NCBI RefSeq assembly: GCF_034661295.1
Contig: NZ_CP141062.1
Span: 1,302,001 to 1,366,000 of the forward strand
From: Faecalibacter sp. LW9
GTDB taxonomy: Bacteria > Bacteroidota > Bacteroidia > Flavobacteriales > Weeksellaceae
Length of the DNA stretch: 64,000 nucleotides
Direction of reading: 5' to 3'
Positions 36,642 through 47,717 of the stretch are shown here, piece after piece. Each line of letters opens with the position of its first letter. Within the stretch, counting starts at the first letter, position 1. A program made the position numbers and the translations under genes. The notes under the pieces were generated by a model that was not told the DNA's origin, did no database searches, and saw nothing but the letters and a program-made list of their open reading frames with translations.

Positions 36642-36659
36642 CACGAAAACGATTTCGTG
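36642..36659. promoter_or_regulatory. Putative operator of the LacI-type regulator
   Basis: CACGAAAACGATTTCGTG, an inverted repeat with a central CG, 7 of 8 positions paired. This is the usual shape of LacI-family operators. It lies 98 bp from the regulator start and 107 bp from susC, so it could control both. Confidence 0.6.
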
Positions 36660-36757
36660 TTAATAAAAAATTAAATTTTAGAAATTTAATAGTTAATTTA
36701 AGGAAAAATCAGATGCTTGTTTGTCTGATTGAATGATGAAAAGTTTAGTAAGATTCG

Positions 36758-37777
36758 ATGAAAAAAAATTTAACATTAAAAGATATTGCAAAGGAGTTAG
36801 ATGTTTCTGTTTCAACAGTTTCAAAAGCGCTTAAAAATAGTGACGAAATTAGTGAAGGAACTCGCCAAAAAATTCAGGCTTTTGCAAAATTATACAATTA
36901 TAAGCCCAATAATATAGCGCTTAGTCTTAAGAATCGAAAAACGAAAACGATTGCGGTGATTATTCCAGAAGTGGTTCATCACTTTTTCGCAATGGTAATC
37001 AGTGGGATAGAAAGTGTAGCCAATCAACATGGTTATAATGTAATCATTTGTATGTCGAACGAATCTTACGAAAAAGAAGTCATCAATATGGAGATGTTAG
37101 CGTCTGGAAGTATCGATGGTTTTATTATTTCTTTAGCTAAAGAATCACAAGAGAAGAAAGATTATCATCATATCAAGGAGGTTATAAACCAAGGAATGCC
37201 TGTTGTTATGTTTGATCGTGTAACCCGCGAGGTTTATACCGATAAAGTTATTATTGATGATGAATTGGCAACTAAAGAAGGGATTCAGTTCTTTTTAAGC
37301 CGAAATCGTAAAAAGATAGCTCTGATTTCTACGCTTGATTATATTTCTGTAGGTCGTTTAAGAACAGAAGGTTATAAGAAAACATTAGAGCAAAATGATG
37401 TTGCGATTAACGAAGATTTAATCTTACGCATTGATGATGATGCTCAATTGGAAGAAAAAGTCAAAAAACTTTTTGATGAACAGAAATTTGATGCGTTAAT
37501 GGCTGTAAATGAGTTGTTTGCTGTTGTAGCATTAAAAGAAGCTTTAAAACGAGGAATCAAAGTTCCAGAAGAACTTAACATTATTGGTTTTACAGATGGA
37601 ATTATATCTAAACACTCTACTCCATCCATATCAACAATTAAACAAAACGCGTTCAAAATGGGAGAGATCTCGGCTAAACTTTTAATTAATAAGTTAGAAG
37701 ATGAAAGTGAACACGAACATTATATAACAGAAGTTATAGGGACTGAAATTGTACATCGTGAAACTACATCGTTATAG
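36758..37777 (+). CDS. LacI-family transcriptional regulator
   Basis: A 339-residue regulator. The N-terminal helix-turn-helix and hinge (TLKDIAKELDVSVSTVSKALKNSDEISEGTRQKI, about residues 5-38) are followed by a periplasmic-binding-protein-like core (KTIAVIIPEVVHHFFAMVISGIESVANQHGYNVIICMSN). The location between susC and the maltose genes suggests that it responds to maltose or a maltodextrin derivative, as in other flavobacterial starch loci; this is an inference. The region before it holds a candidate operator. Confidence 0.92.
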   Translation: MKKNLTLKDIAKELDVSVSTVSKALKNSDEISEGTRQKIQAFAKLYNYKPNNIALSLKNRKTKTIAVIIPEVVHHFFAMVISGIESVANQHGYNVIICMSNESYEKEVINMEMLASGSIDGFIISLAKESQEKKDYHHIKEVINQGMPVVMFDRVTREVYTDKVIIDDELATKEGIQFFLSRNRKKIALISTLDYISVGRLRTEGYKKTLEQNDVAINEDLILRIDDDAQLEEKVKKLFDEQKFDALMAVNELFAVVALKEALKRGIKVPEELNIIGFTDGIISKHSTPSISTIKQNAFKMGEISAKLLINKLEDESEHEHYITEVIGTEIVHRETTSL

Positions 37778-37890
37778 TAGAAAAAATCAGTTAAATCCTT
37801 GATTAACTTGCAATAATCCCAAATATATTTCTTAAAATTGCAGCAGAATCAAAACATATTTTTACTTCTCAAAAAATAAAATATAGTTTT

Positions 37891-37910
37891 GATAAGCTGC
37901 AACGCTTATC
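37891..37910 (+). repeat. Inverted repeat upstream of the sugar transporter
   Basis: Perfect 7-bp arms, GATAAGC and GCTTATC, with a 6-nt spacer, 27 bp before the MFS start. It may be an operator or a 5' leader hairpin that sequesters the translation start. Confidence 0.55.
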
Positions 37911-37936
37911 GTAAATAATTCATAATAATTACGATA

Positions 37937-39283
37937 ATGGAAAAGCGTAGACTCGGATTCTGGGAAATCTGGAATTTAAGTTTTGGATACTTCGGTATCC
38001 AAATGGGATTTGCTTTGCAAAATGCAAACGCAAGTAGAATCCTCCAAACATTTGGTGCCGATGTACATCATTTGTCATGGTTTTGGATTGTTGCACCTTT
38101 AATGGGGTTAATTGTACAACCTATTATTGGGTATTATTCTGATAAAACATGGGGACGTTTCGGTCGCCGTAAACCTTATTTTTTAGTAGGTGCTGTTTTA
38201 GCAAGTTTAGGATTAATTTTAATGCCTCAAGCTGGCGCATTTACCGCATTACTTCCTGCACTGTGGATGGGTGCTGGTTTTTTAATGATTATGGACGCAT
38301 CGTTCAATATCGCTATGGAGCCATTCCGCGCATTAGTTGCTGATGTTTTACCTTCTGATCAACGTACTTTAGGTTTTTCTGTTCAAACTGCGTTAATTGG
38401 TTTTGGAGCTGTTTTAGGTTCTTGGTTACCTTATATTTTAAGCAATTGGATAGGAGTTGAAAGTATAGCCGCTGAAGGAGAAATTCCTTTTCACTTAATC
38501 TTTTCATTCTTAATAGGGGCTTTAGTTTTAATTCTTTCTGTAATTATCACTGTTTCTACGACTAAAGAATATTCACCGGAAGAATTAGAAGCCTTCGATC
38601 GTGCCGAAGGGAAAGAGCCTGTAATTGAAGAACAAGCCACATTATCTCAAATTTTTAAAGATTTTGGCAATATGCCAACGACCATGAAACAGTTGGGATG
38701 GGTACAATTTTTTACATGGTTCGGATTATTTGGAATGTGGGTTTTTGCAACACCTGCTATTGCCCACCATGTGTATAAACTTCCATTAAGCGACACTTCT
38801 TCAGCTACGTACAATGAAGCAGGAGACTGGGTCGGAATCATTTTTGGGGTTTACAATGCTGTTTCAGCAATCTTCGCTTTCTTCTTGCCAGCGATTGCCT
38901 TGAAAATCGGTCGAAAAACTACTCATACCATTTCACTAATCGTAGGAGGTCTTGGTTTAATCTCCATTTATTTTATTGATAATCCTTATTTACTCATCCT
39001 TTCGATGGTAGGTGTTGGTATTGCTTGGGCAAGTATTTTAGCCATGCCTTACGCCATGTTAGCCGGTTCTATTCCTGCTAAAAAAATGGGAGTTTATATG
39101 GGGATTTTCAACTTCTTTATCTGTATTCCTCAAATCATCAACTCGATTTTAGGAGGTCCAATTGTTAAATATATTTATGGTGGAAATCCAATTTACGCAA
39201 TCATGATGAGTGGTGTTGCATTCATATTAGCAGCCTTACTTGCACAACGCGTTCAGGACGATGAAAAACCAATCAAAGCATAA
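37937..39283 (+). CDS. MFS transporter, SLC45/maltose type
   Basis: A 448-residue inner-membrane sugar transporter with 12 likely membrane segments, similar to the GPH/SLC45 group that moves maltose or sucrose with cations. The motif GYYSDKTWGRFGRRKPYFLVGAVLA between segments 2 and 3 is the D-R-x-G-RRKP signature. It would bring maltose across the inner membrane after periplasmic cutting. It is the first of a probable operon with pgmB (5 bp) and the GH65 gene (29 bp). Confidence 0.9.
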   Translation: MEKRRLGFWEIWNLSFGYFGIQMGFALQNANASRILQTFGADVHHLSWFWIVAPLMGLIVQPIIGYYSDKTWGRFGRRKPYFLVGAVLASLGLILMPQAGAFTALLPALWMGAGFLMIMDASFNIAMEPFRALVADVLPSDQRTLGFSVQTALIGFGAVLGSWLPYILSNWIGVESIAAEGEIPFHLIFSFLIGALVLILSVIITVSTTKEYSPEELEAFDRAEGKEPVIEEQATLSQIFKDFGNMPTTMKQLGWVQFFTWFGLFGMWVFATPAIAHHVYKLPLSDTSSATYNEAGDWVGIIFGVYNAVSAIFAFFLPAIALKIGRKTTHTISLIVGGLGLISIYFIDNPYLLILSMVGVGIAWASILAMPYAMLAGSIPAKKMGVYMGIFNFFICIPQIINSILGGPIVKYIYGGNPIYAIMMSGVAFILAALLAQRVQDDEKPIKA

Positions 39284-39288
39284 TTATT

Positions 39289-39945
39289 TTGAAAACGAAA
39301 GCATTTATTTTCGACTTAGATGGTGTTATTGTAGATACTGCAAAATACCACTTTTTGGCTTGGCAAAAATTAGCGGAGTCTTTAGGAATCAACTTTACAC
39401 ACGAACATAACGAACAATTAAAAGGAGTATCTCGTGTGCGATCATTAGAAATTATTCTTGGATTGGGGAATGTAGAAGCAACTCAGGAACAAAAAGACGA
39501 ATGGTTAGTTCAGAAAAACAAAGATTATTTACAGTACATCGATAAGATGGATGAATCTGAAATTTTACCTGGGGTTATGAAAGTTTTAGAATTTTTAAAA
39601 TTGAACCATCAACCGATTATTTTAGGTTCAGCTTCTAAAAATGCGCGTCCCATATTAGATAAAGTAAAAATCCTACACTATTTCGATGACATCGTGGATG
39701 GTAATGATGTTTCGAATGCGAAACCTGATCCAGAAGTATTTTTAGTAGGAGCAAAAAAAGCCAATCAGCCGAATGAAAACGCGATTGTTTTTGAAGATTC
39801 AGTAGCTGGAATCCAAGCAGCGAATAGTGCTGGAATGATGAGTATTGGGATTGGAGAAACATCAGTTTTAAATGAAGCAGATGTTGTTTTCAACGATTTT
39901 ACACAAATTTCAGAAGACTTCTTAAGAGAATTGATAAACAAATAG
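39289..39945 (+). CDS. pgmB: Beta-phosphoglucomutase
   Basis: A 218-residue haloacid dehalogenase-fold mutase that converts beta-glucose 1-phosphate to glucose 6-phosphate. The nucleophile and acid/base pair are in FDLDGVIVDT (about residues 8-16), and the other HAD motifs are GSASKN, NAKPDPEVFL and VFEDSVAGIQAA. It starts at TTG, because DLDG must be near the N-terminus. Five bp after the transporter and just before the GH65 gene, it closes the maltose phosphorylase pathway. Confidence 0.94.
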   Translation: MKTKAFIFDLDGVIVDTAKYHFLAWQKLAESLGINFTHEHNEQLKGVSRVRSLEIILGLGNVEATQEQKDEWLVQKNKDYLQYIDKMDESEILPGVMKVLEFLKLNHQPIILGSASKNARPILDKVKILHYFDDIVDGNDVSNAKPDPEVFLVGAKKANQPNENAIVFEDSVAGIQAANSAGMMSIGIGETSVLNEADVVFNDFTQISEDFLRELINK

Positions 39946-39974
39946 AACACAAACAAACATACAATACAACAAAA

Positions 39975-42269
39975 ATGAATCAAGATTATATCATCCCGAA
40001 TGCGTGGTCAATTATTGAAGAAGGGTTTGAAAAAGATCGAGTAAAATCGTCTGAAAGTTTATTCTCTATTGGAAACGGAGCCATGGGGCAACGTGCCAAT
40101 TTCGAAGAATTTTATTCAGGTGATACTTTCCAAGGTAGTTACATTGCCGGAGTTTACTATCCAGATAAGACTAAAGTGGGATGGTGGAAAAACGGTTATC
40201 CAGAATATTTCGCGAAAGTTTTAAATGCACCAGTTTGGATCGGAATCAACATTGAAATCAATGGAGAACAATTCGATTTAAATACGTGTAAAGAAGTAAA
40301 AAACTTCCGTCGCGAATTAAATATGCAAGAGGGTTTATTAGATCGTTCATTTGTAGCGACTTTACCTTCAGGATTAGAAATTGAAGTGTTTGTACGTCGT
40401 TTCTTAGCTGCTGATTTAGATGAATTAGGTGCTATTAAATACGACATCAAACCTATTAATGGAGATGCAAAAATAGTTTTTAACCCTTACGTTGATGCTC
40501 ACGTAAAGAACGAAGACGCGAACTGGGAGGAAATTTTCTGGGAGTCAATTGGATCAGAAATTAAAGGTGAACAAGGTTTCGTACAAGCACGTACATTTAA
40601 AACACATTACAATGTGGTAACGTTTATGGAGAACGCAATTTTCATCAACGGTGAAAAACAAGCCATCACTCCAACGGCTACAAAAACGGAATTGAAAGTT
40701 GAATTTACATACGAAGTAGAAGTAAAAGCAAATGAAACAGCAACGATCCAAAAATTTGGAGGGTATGTCGTTTCGACAAATCATAAAGAAGACCAATTAG
40801 TTGCTGCTGCAGAAAATGTATTAGCACAAGCCAATGCTTTAGGTTATGAACAATTGTTAACAAACCAAAAAGAAGCGTGGGCAAAAACGTGGGAAATGGC
40901 AGATATCACAATTGATGGTGATGTAAAAGCCCAACAAGGAATTCGATTCAATATCTTCCAATTAAATCAAACTTATTCGGGGAAAGATGCTCGTTTGAAC
41001 ATCGGACCAAAAGGTTTCACTGGTGAAAAATACGGAGGATCAACGTATTGGGATACGGAAGCCTACTGTTTACCATTCTATATGGCGACAAAAAACCAAG
41101 ACGTGGCGCGTAACTTATTAACATACCGTTACAACCAATTGGATAAAGCCATTGAAAATGCTGAGAAATTAGGATTTACGAATGGAGCGGCATTATATCC
41201 AATGGTAACTATGAACGGAGAAGAATGTCACAACGAATGGGAAATTACATTCGAGGAGATTCATCGTAATGCGGACATTGCATTTGCCATTTTCAATTAT
41301 ACACGTTTCACAGGAGATCAATCGTACATTCCTGAAGCTGGTTTAGAAGTTTTATTGGGAATCGCTCGTTTCTGGAAACAACGTGTCAATTGGTCGAACG
41401 ACAAAAAACAATACGTGATGTTAGGGGTTACTGGACCTAACGAATACGAAAACAATGTAAACAACAATTTCCACACGTCTTACTGTGCACAATGGTGTAT
41501 GAACTATTTAGTGGAGCAAGTGGAAAACGTGAAAACAAATTATCCAGAAGATTTCGCTCGTATCGCTGCTAAAACAAACATCACAGATGCAGAATTAGCA
41601 GAGATGAAAGAAGTAGCGGCTAACATCTATTTCCCATACAGCGAAGAGTTAGGAATTTACTTACAACAAGACGGTTTCTTAGATAAGGATTTAACTCCTG
41701 TTTCTGAATTAGCAAAAGAAGAACGTCCAATTAACCAAAAATGGTCTTGGGATAGAATCTTACGTTCAGCTTACATCAAACAAGCGGATACGTTACAAGC
41801 ATTCTATTACTTCGAGGATCAGTTTTCAAAAGAACAATTAGAAAAACACTTTGATTTCTATGAACCATTAACAGTTCATGAATCGTCTTTATCACCTTGT
41901 GTGCACTCGATTCAAGCTGCAACTTTAGGTCGTATGGAACAAGCGTATACATTCTATTTACGTACTTCTCGTTTAGATTTAGACGATTACAACAAAGAAG
42001 TTCACGAAGGATTACACATCACTTCCATGGCAGGTACGTGGATGTCGATTGTAGAAGGATTTGGTGGAATGCGTGTGAAAAATGATGCATTATATTTTGA
42101 ACCTCGTTTACCAGAACAATGGGAAGGATTCTCGTTCAAAATTAATTTCCGTAACCAAATTTTAAAAGTCAATGTAAATAAAGGAGAAACAACTTTCGAA
42201 TTGGAAGGAACTCAACCATTAGAGGTTTATGTTTTCGACCAAAAAGTTGTGGTGCAGCCTTCTATTTAA
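39975..42269 (+). CDS. GH65 maltose phosphorylase
   Basis: A 764-residue inverting phosphorylase that splits maltose with phosphate to glucose and beta-glucose 1-phosphate. The catalytic acid is in the GVTGPNEYENNVNNN motif (about residue 480), the N-terminal part has SLFSIGNGAMGQRANFEE, and phosphate-binding stretches of the family (HESSLSPCVHSIQAA, HEGLHITSMAGTWM) are present. No signal peptide is present, so it is cytoplasmic. Specificity among GH65 members (maltose, trehalose, kojibiose) is inferred from the setting. It is followed by a terminator at 42288. Confidence 0.92.
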   Translation: MNQDYIIPNAWSIIEEGFEKDRVKSSESLFSIGNGAMGQRANFEEFYSGDTFQGSYIAGVYYPDKTKVGWWKNGYPEYFAKVLNAPVWIGINIEINGEQFDLNTCKEVKNFRRELNMQEGLLDRSFVATLPSGLEIEVFVRRFLAADLDELGAIKYDIKPINGDAKIVFNPYVDAHVKNEDANWEEIFWESIGSEIKGEQGFVQARTFKTHYNVVTFMENAIFINGEKQAITPTATKTELKVEFTYEVEVKANETATIQKFGGYVVSTNHKEDQLVAAAENVLAQANALGYEQLLTNQKEAWAKTWEMADITIDGDVKAQQGIRFNIFQLNQTYSGKDARLNIGPKGFTGEKYGGSTYWDTEAYCLPFYMATKNQDVARNLLTYRYNQLDKAIENAEKLGFTNGAALYPMVTMNGEECHNEWEITFEEIHRNADIAFAIFNYTRFTGDQSYIPEAGLEVLLGIARFWKQRVNWSNDKKQYVMLGVTGPNEYENNVNNNFHTSYCAQWCMNYLVEQVENVKTNYPEDFARIAAKTNITDAELAEMKEVAANIYFPYSEELGIYLQQDGFLDKDLTPVSELAKEERPINQKWSWDRILRSAYIKQADTLQAFYYFEDQFSKEQLEKHFDFYEPLTVHESSLSPCVHSIQAATLGRMEQAYTFYLRTSRLDLDDYNKEVHEGLHITSMAGTWMSIVEGFGGMRVKNDALYFEPRLPEQWEGFSFKINFRNQILKVNVNKGETTFELEGTQPLEVYVFDQKVVVQPSI

Positions 42270-42287
42270 TAAAGGGAAAAATAGAAT

Positions 42288-42321
42288 ACCTTGAAGGCTT
42301 CAGCTTTTAAGGTGTTTTTTT
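42288..42321 (+). terminator. Intrinsic terminator after the GH65 gene
   Basis: An 11-bp stem (ACCTTGAAGGC with GCTTTTAAGGT, two G-T pairs, loop TTCA) followed by T. Confidence 0.75.
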
Positions 42322-42337
42322 ATCAGATGGATTAGAT

Positions 42338-42355
42338 TTAAGTCATAAGACTTAA
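42338..42355. repeat. Short inverted repeat
   Basis: TTAAGTC, 4 nt, GACTTAA. A related repeat lies at 44477-44499, also downstream of a glycoside hydrolase gene. Confidence 0.5.
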
Positions 42356-42384
42356 GTTTTTAGATTTTGAGTGAATATTAAAGT

Positions 42385-42591
42385 GACATCTGATTTGCAG
42401 ACGAGTGTCAATTCATTGAGAGAAACGTAAAAATGTTTAGTGAGCGAAAGCGAATGATTTAAACATTTTAGTGAAACGAAATGACAATTGACCGTCGAAA
42501 ATCGAAGTCTTGATTTTTTGAATACTTTTTTATCAAGGAAAAAGTATTGAGGAAATGTATCGTTTCTGTGTCAAGACAAAAATGAAAATTA
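42385..42591 (+). repeat. Dispersed intergenic repeat, family 1, copy 1
   Basis: A block of 129 nt (42385-42513) that recurs at 47452-47580 at the same length with about seven differences, plus a shared end (GTGTCAAGACAAAAATG). This copy has an extra hairpin segment before that end (TACTTTTT ... AAAAAGTA). It lies just upstream of the first GH13 gene. Internal palindromes suggest a non-coding REP-type element. Confidence 0.75.
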
Positions 42592-42610
42592 ACAAACACA
42601 AATTACGAGA

Positions 42611-44467
42611 ATGAAAAAACTATTTATACTAACTTCTTTACTTTCATCCTTTGCCTTTGCTCAAATCCAAAAAGTTGAGCCAATGTTTTGGTGGAAAGGA
42701 ATGAAAAATCCAGAACTTCAGATTTTAGTTTATGGAAAAGATATCAGTAAATATAACATCGAGTTATCGGACAAAATCCAAATCAAGGACATCACAAAAA
42801 CAGAAAATCCAAATTATGTTTTTGTAACGGTAAACACAAACGAAATCAATTCGCCATCTTTCAAGATTAACATCAAGAATAAAAACAAAATTGTTGATTC
42901 ATATACGTACGAGTTAAAAGAACGTCAGCCAAATTCAGCGAATCGTTCGTCGTTTTCATCAAAAGATGTGGTGTATTTAATTATGCCGGATCGTTTTGCA
43001 AACGGAGATGAAAGCAATGATTCGAAAAAAGAATTGCGTGAGAAAGTGAATCGTCAATTGCCAGGTGGTCGTCACGGAGGAGATTTACGAGGAATTATCA
43101 ACAACTTAGATTATATCCAAAATTTAGGAGCTACTGCAGTTTGGTTAACTCCAGTAAACGAAGACAACGAAAAAGAATATTCGTACCACGGCTATGCCCA
43201 AACAGATTTATATAAAATTGATGGACGTTACGGAACAAATGAAGAATACCGTGAGTTGTCTCAAAAACTGAATGAACGCGGAATGTACTTGATTCAAGAT
43301 TATGTCACGAATCACTGGGGAATCTCACATTGGATGATTCAGGATTTACCGACTAAAGATTGGATTCATACGTTTCCAGAAGGAGAAAATGGTTTCCGTC
43401 GTTCAAATTACAGAACAACAACACAATTTGATCCAAACGCTTCAGAGATTGATAAAAAAGGAGCATTAAACGGTTGGTTTGATACGACAATGCCCGATAT
43501 CAACCAAGCGAATCCTTTAGTATTAAAATATATCACTCAAAATGCAATTTGGTGGATAGAATATGCCGAATTAGGTGGATTGCGTGTGGATACATATCCT
43601 TACAATAATAAAGAGGGGATGGCAGCTTGGGTAAAAGCGATTACAGATGAATATCCTAACTTGAATGTCGTAGGAGAAGCTTGGATGTATTCTCCGGCTC
43701 ATATTTCATATTGGCAAAAAGATTCTAAAATTGGAGAAATGGCAGGTTATAATTCTAATCTTCCATCAATTATGGATTTTACATTGTACAGTAAAATGAC
43801 AGAAGCTTTTCAGGAAGAAGAATCTTGGGATAAAGGTTTGGTAAAGATTTATGAATCGTTTACAAGTGATTTCTTATACCCAGACATCAATAATTTATTG
43901 GTCTTTTTTGAAAATCATGATACGGAACGTTGGAATGAAATTTATAAAGGAGATATTAAGCCATATAAATTAGCAACGACTTTAATCGGAACGGTTCGTG
44001 GAATTCCACAAATTTATTACGGCACTGAAATCGGTATGGCGGGTGATAAAAATACTGGTGGAGATGCAGCGATTCGTCAAGATTTTCCTGGTGGTTGGAA
44101 ATCGGATACTCAAAATGCATTCAATCCAAATACACGTACAGCGACCCAAAAAGCTTTCTATGATTTTACAGCGAAAGTATTCAATTGGCGTAAAAACAAG
44201 GAAGTAATTCATTCTGGGAAAACAAAACATTATGCACCAATTAATGATGTCTATGTGTATTTCCGATACAATGACAACGAATCGGTAATGGTGATTTTAA
44301 ATAACAAATCAGATAAGCAAACCATACAATTGGATCGATTTGCAGAATCCATCAAGGGATACAGTGCAGGAAAAGATATTTTATCTGAACAAAATTTCAT
44401 AATCAATACCAATGGAGAAATTACAATCGATGGAAAATCTTCAATGATTATTGAGTTAAAGAAGTAG
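42611..44467 (+). CDS. Periplasmic GH13 enzyme, neopullulanase/cyclomaltodextrinase type
   Basis: A 618-residue glycosidase. A signal peptide (ending SSFAFAQ) and an N-terminal immunoglobulin-like domain (about residues 22-112) precede the TIM barrel. The family regions are DYVTNHWG (I), GLRVDTYPY (II, Asp nucleophile), VVGEAW (III, Glu acid), and FFENHDTER (IV). The C-terminal domain follows. It resembles SusA, so it would cut maltodextrins in the periplasm after import by SusC. It is separated from its neighbours by repeat-rich gaps of 341 and 476 bp. Confidence 0.9.
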   Translation: MKKLFILTSLLSSFAFAQIQKVEPMFWWKGMKNPELQILVYGKDISKYNIELSDKIQIKDITKTENPNYVFVTVNTNEINSPSFKINIKNKNKIVDSYTYELKERQPNSANRSSFSSKDVVYLIMPDRFANGDESNDSKKELREKVNRQLPGGRHGGDLRGIINNLDYIQNLGATAVWLTPVNEDNEKEYSYHGYAQTDLYKIDGRYGTNEEYRELSQKLNERGMYLIQDYVTNHWGISHWMIQDLPTKDWIHTFPEGENGFRRSNYRTTTQFDPNASEIDKKGALNGWFDTTMPDINQANPLVLKYITQNAIWWIEYAELGGLRVDTYPYNNKEGMAAWVKAITDEYPNLNVVGEAWMYSPAHISYWQKDSKIGEMAGYNSNLPSIMDFTLYSKMTEAFQEEESWDKGLVKIYESFTSDFLYPDINNLLVFFENHDTERWNEIYKGDIKPYKLATTLIGTVRGIPQIYYGTEIGMAGDKNTGGDAAIRQDFPGGWKSDTQNAFNPNTRTATQKAFYDFTAKVFNWRKNKEVIHSGKTKHYAPINDVYVYFRYNDNESVMVILNNKSDKQTIQLDRFAESIKGYSAGKDILSEQNFIINTNGEITIDGKSSMIIELKK

Positions 44468-44476
44468 TTCAAGGTG

Positions 44477-44499
44477 TAAGTCTTAAGTTATAAGACTTA
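44477..44499. repeat. Short inverted repeat
   Basis: Perfect arms TAAGTCTTA and TAAGACTTA with a 5-nt loop, 10 bp after the GH13 stop. It has no T run behind it. Confidence 0.55.
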
Positions 44500-44511
44500 A
44501 GGTAGCCTTCC

Positions 44512-44627
44512 GTCACTTCGAGTGAATTTTCGAAATGCAATGCAGAAAATTTGTATCGAGAAGTAAGACGGAAATTCGTCTAAGTTCTCGATACAAAAAT
44601 CAAAGATTTTCACTCGAACTGACGAAT
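44512..44627 (+). repeat. Dispersed palindromic repeat, family 2, copy 1
   Basis: A 116-nt block that recurs at 47187-47301. Its ends form an imperfect inverted repeat (GTCACTTCGAGTGAA at one side, TTCACTCGAACTGAC at the other), the form of a REP or small MITE-like element. Confidence 0.75.
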
Positions 44628-44700
44628 TAAACATTTATAAAAAAAGGCCTCTAAATCTATGACGTTAAGTAAATAAATCGAATGAAGGATAAGAATGAAT

Positions 44701-44820
44701 TAGTGAGCGAATGCGAATCATTTAATTCATTCCCGAAATGAGATTTATTTTTAGTCTAATAGATTTAAAGCCTTGATTTTTTGAATACTTTTTTATCAAG
44801 AAAAAAGTATTGAAGAAAAT
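44701..44820 (+). repeat. Degenerate copy of dispersed repeat family 1
   Basis: Shares TAGTGAGCGAA, the GATTTTTTGAATACTTTTTTATCAAG hairpin part and the AAAAAGTATTGA stretch with the copy at 42385-42591 (only pieces of each are given here); the intervening part is diverged. Confidence 0.5.
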
Positions 44821-44852
44821 GAATCGTTTTAGTATAAAGATATTAATGAAAT

Positions 44853-44901
44853 TCGTCTAATTTCTCGATACAATTCTTATCAGAATAACTCGAAAAGACG
44901 A
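44853..44901 (+). repeat. Dispersed repeat, family 3, copy 1
   Basis: A 49-nt block bounded by TCGTC and GACGA that recurs at 47627-47675 with few changes. In both places it sits just ahead of a glycoside hydrolase start. Confidence 0.65.
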
Positions 44902-44943
44902 TTTTGGTACAACGTAAAACATCAAACGCAACATGTAAAAAAA

Positions 44944-47041
<2,098 letters not shown>

Positions 47042-47106
47042 AAATTGTTTTAAGTTCTACGTGATACGTTTTACGTAGAACTTTTTTCAATTCTCATCAA
47101 CAAATT

Positions 47107-47170
47107 GTCGCACAGAGTGAAGTCGAAGTGCAGGATCTCATCAAATTAGGACGAGAAGCTGAAATAAATT
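47107..47170. repeat. Dispersed repeat, family 4, copy 1
   Basis: Shares the 20-nt AGGATCTCATCAAATTAGGA with 47395-47414, then a related GAAGCT..AAATT tail. Confidence 0.6.
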
Positions 47171-47186
47171 CAGCTAGATATTTACT

Positions 47187-47301
47187 GTCACTTCGAGTGA
47201 ATTTTCGAAATGCAATGTAGAAAATTCACTCGAAAAGTAAGATGGGAATTCGTCTAAGTTCTCGATACAAAAATCAAAGATTTTCACTCGAACTGACGAA
47301 T
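47187..47301 (+). repeat. Dispersed palindromic repeat, family 2, copy 2
   Basis: A 115-nt copy of the block at 44512-44627, with the same inverted ends; one internal stretch near 47228 differs. Confidence 0.75.
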
Positions 47302-47312
47302 GTATAATTAAT

Positions 47313-47433
47313 GTCACACCGAGCTTGTAAAAGTGTAATGTAAGATTCTTCGACAGGCTTAGAATGACAAGTTCGGTCATCCTGAACTGGTTTCAGGATC
47401 TCATCAAATTAGGATGCGAAGCTAAACTAAATT
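47313..47433. repeat. Cluster of REP-like palindromes (includes family 4, copy 2)
   Basis: Contains two pieces: TTCTTCGACAGGCTTAGAATG, written here only in part as CGACAGGCTTAGAATGAC, with GTCAC..GTGAC-type flanks, and then CCTGAACTGGTTTCAGG, a 17-nt hairpin, followed by the family 4 tail. Both resemble the REP sequences widespread between genes of Weeksellaceae, an impression from memory, not a search. Confidence 0.6.
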
Positions 47434-47451
47434 AAGCTTGACAAAACAAAT

Positions 47452-47623
47452 GACATACGATTTGTAGACGAGTGTCAATTCATTGAGAGAATCGTAAAAA
47501 TGTTTACTGAGCGATAGCGAATGATTTAAACATTTTAGTGAAACGAAATGATAATTGACCGTCGAAAATCGAAGTCTTGACTTTTTTGTTTTCGTTTTTG
47601 TGTCAAGACAAAAATGAAAATTA
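47452..47623 (+). repeat. Dispersed intergenic repeat, family 1, copy 2
   Basis: The 129-nt core matches 42385-42513; the tail ends in a GTCTTGAC ... GTCAAGAC hairpin. It lies upstream of the GH31 gene. Confidence 0.75.
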
Positions 47624-47626
47624 TAA

Positions 47627-47675
47627 TCGTCCAATTTCTCGATACAATTCTTATCAGAATCACTCGAAATGACGA
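47627..47675 (+). repeat. Dispersed repeat, family 3, copy 2
   Basis: A 49-nt copy of 44853-44901, bounded by TCGTC and GACGA, 43 bp before the GH31 start. Confidence 0.65.
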
Positions 47676-47717
47676 TTATCGTAAAACGTAAAACAAACAA
47701 TGTAAAACGTAAAAAAA

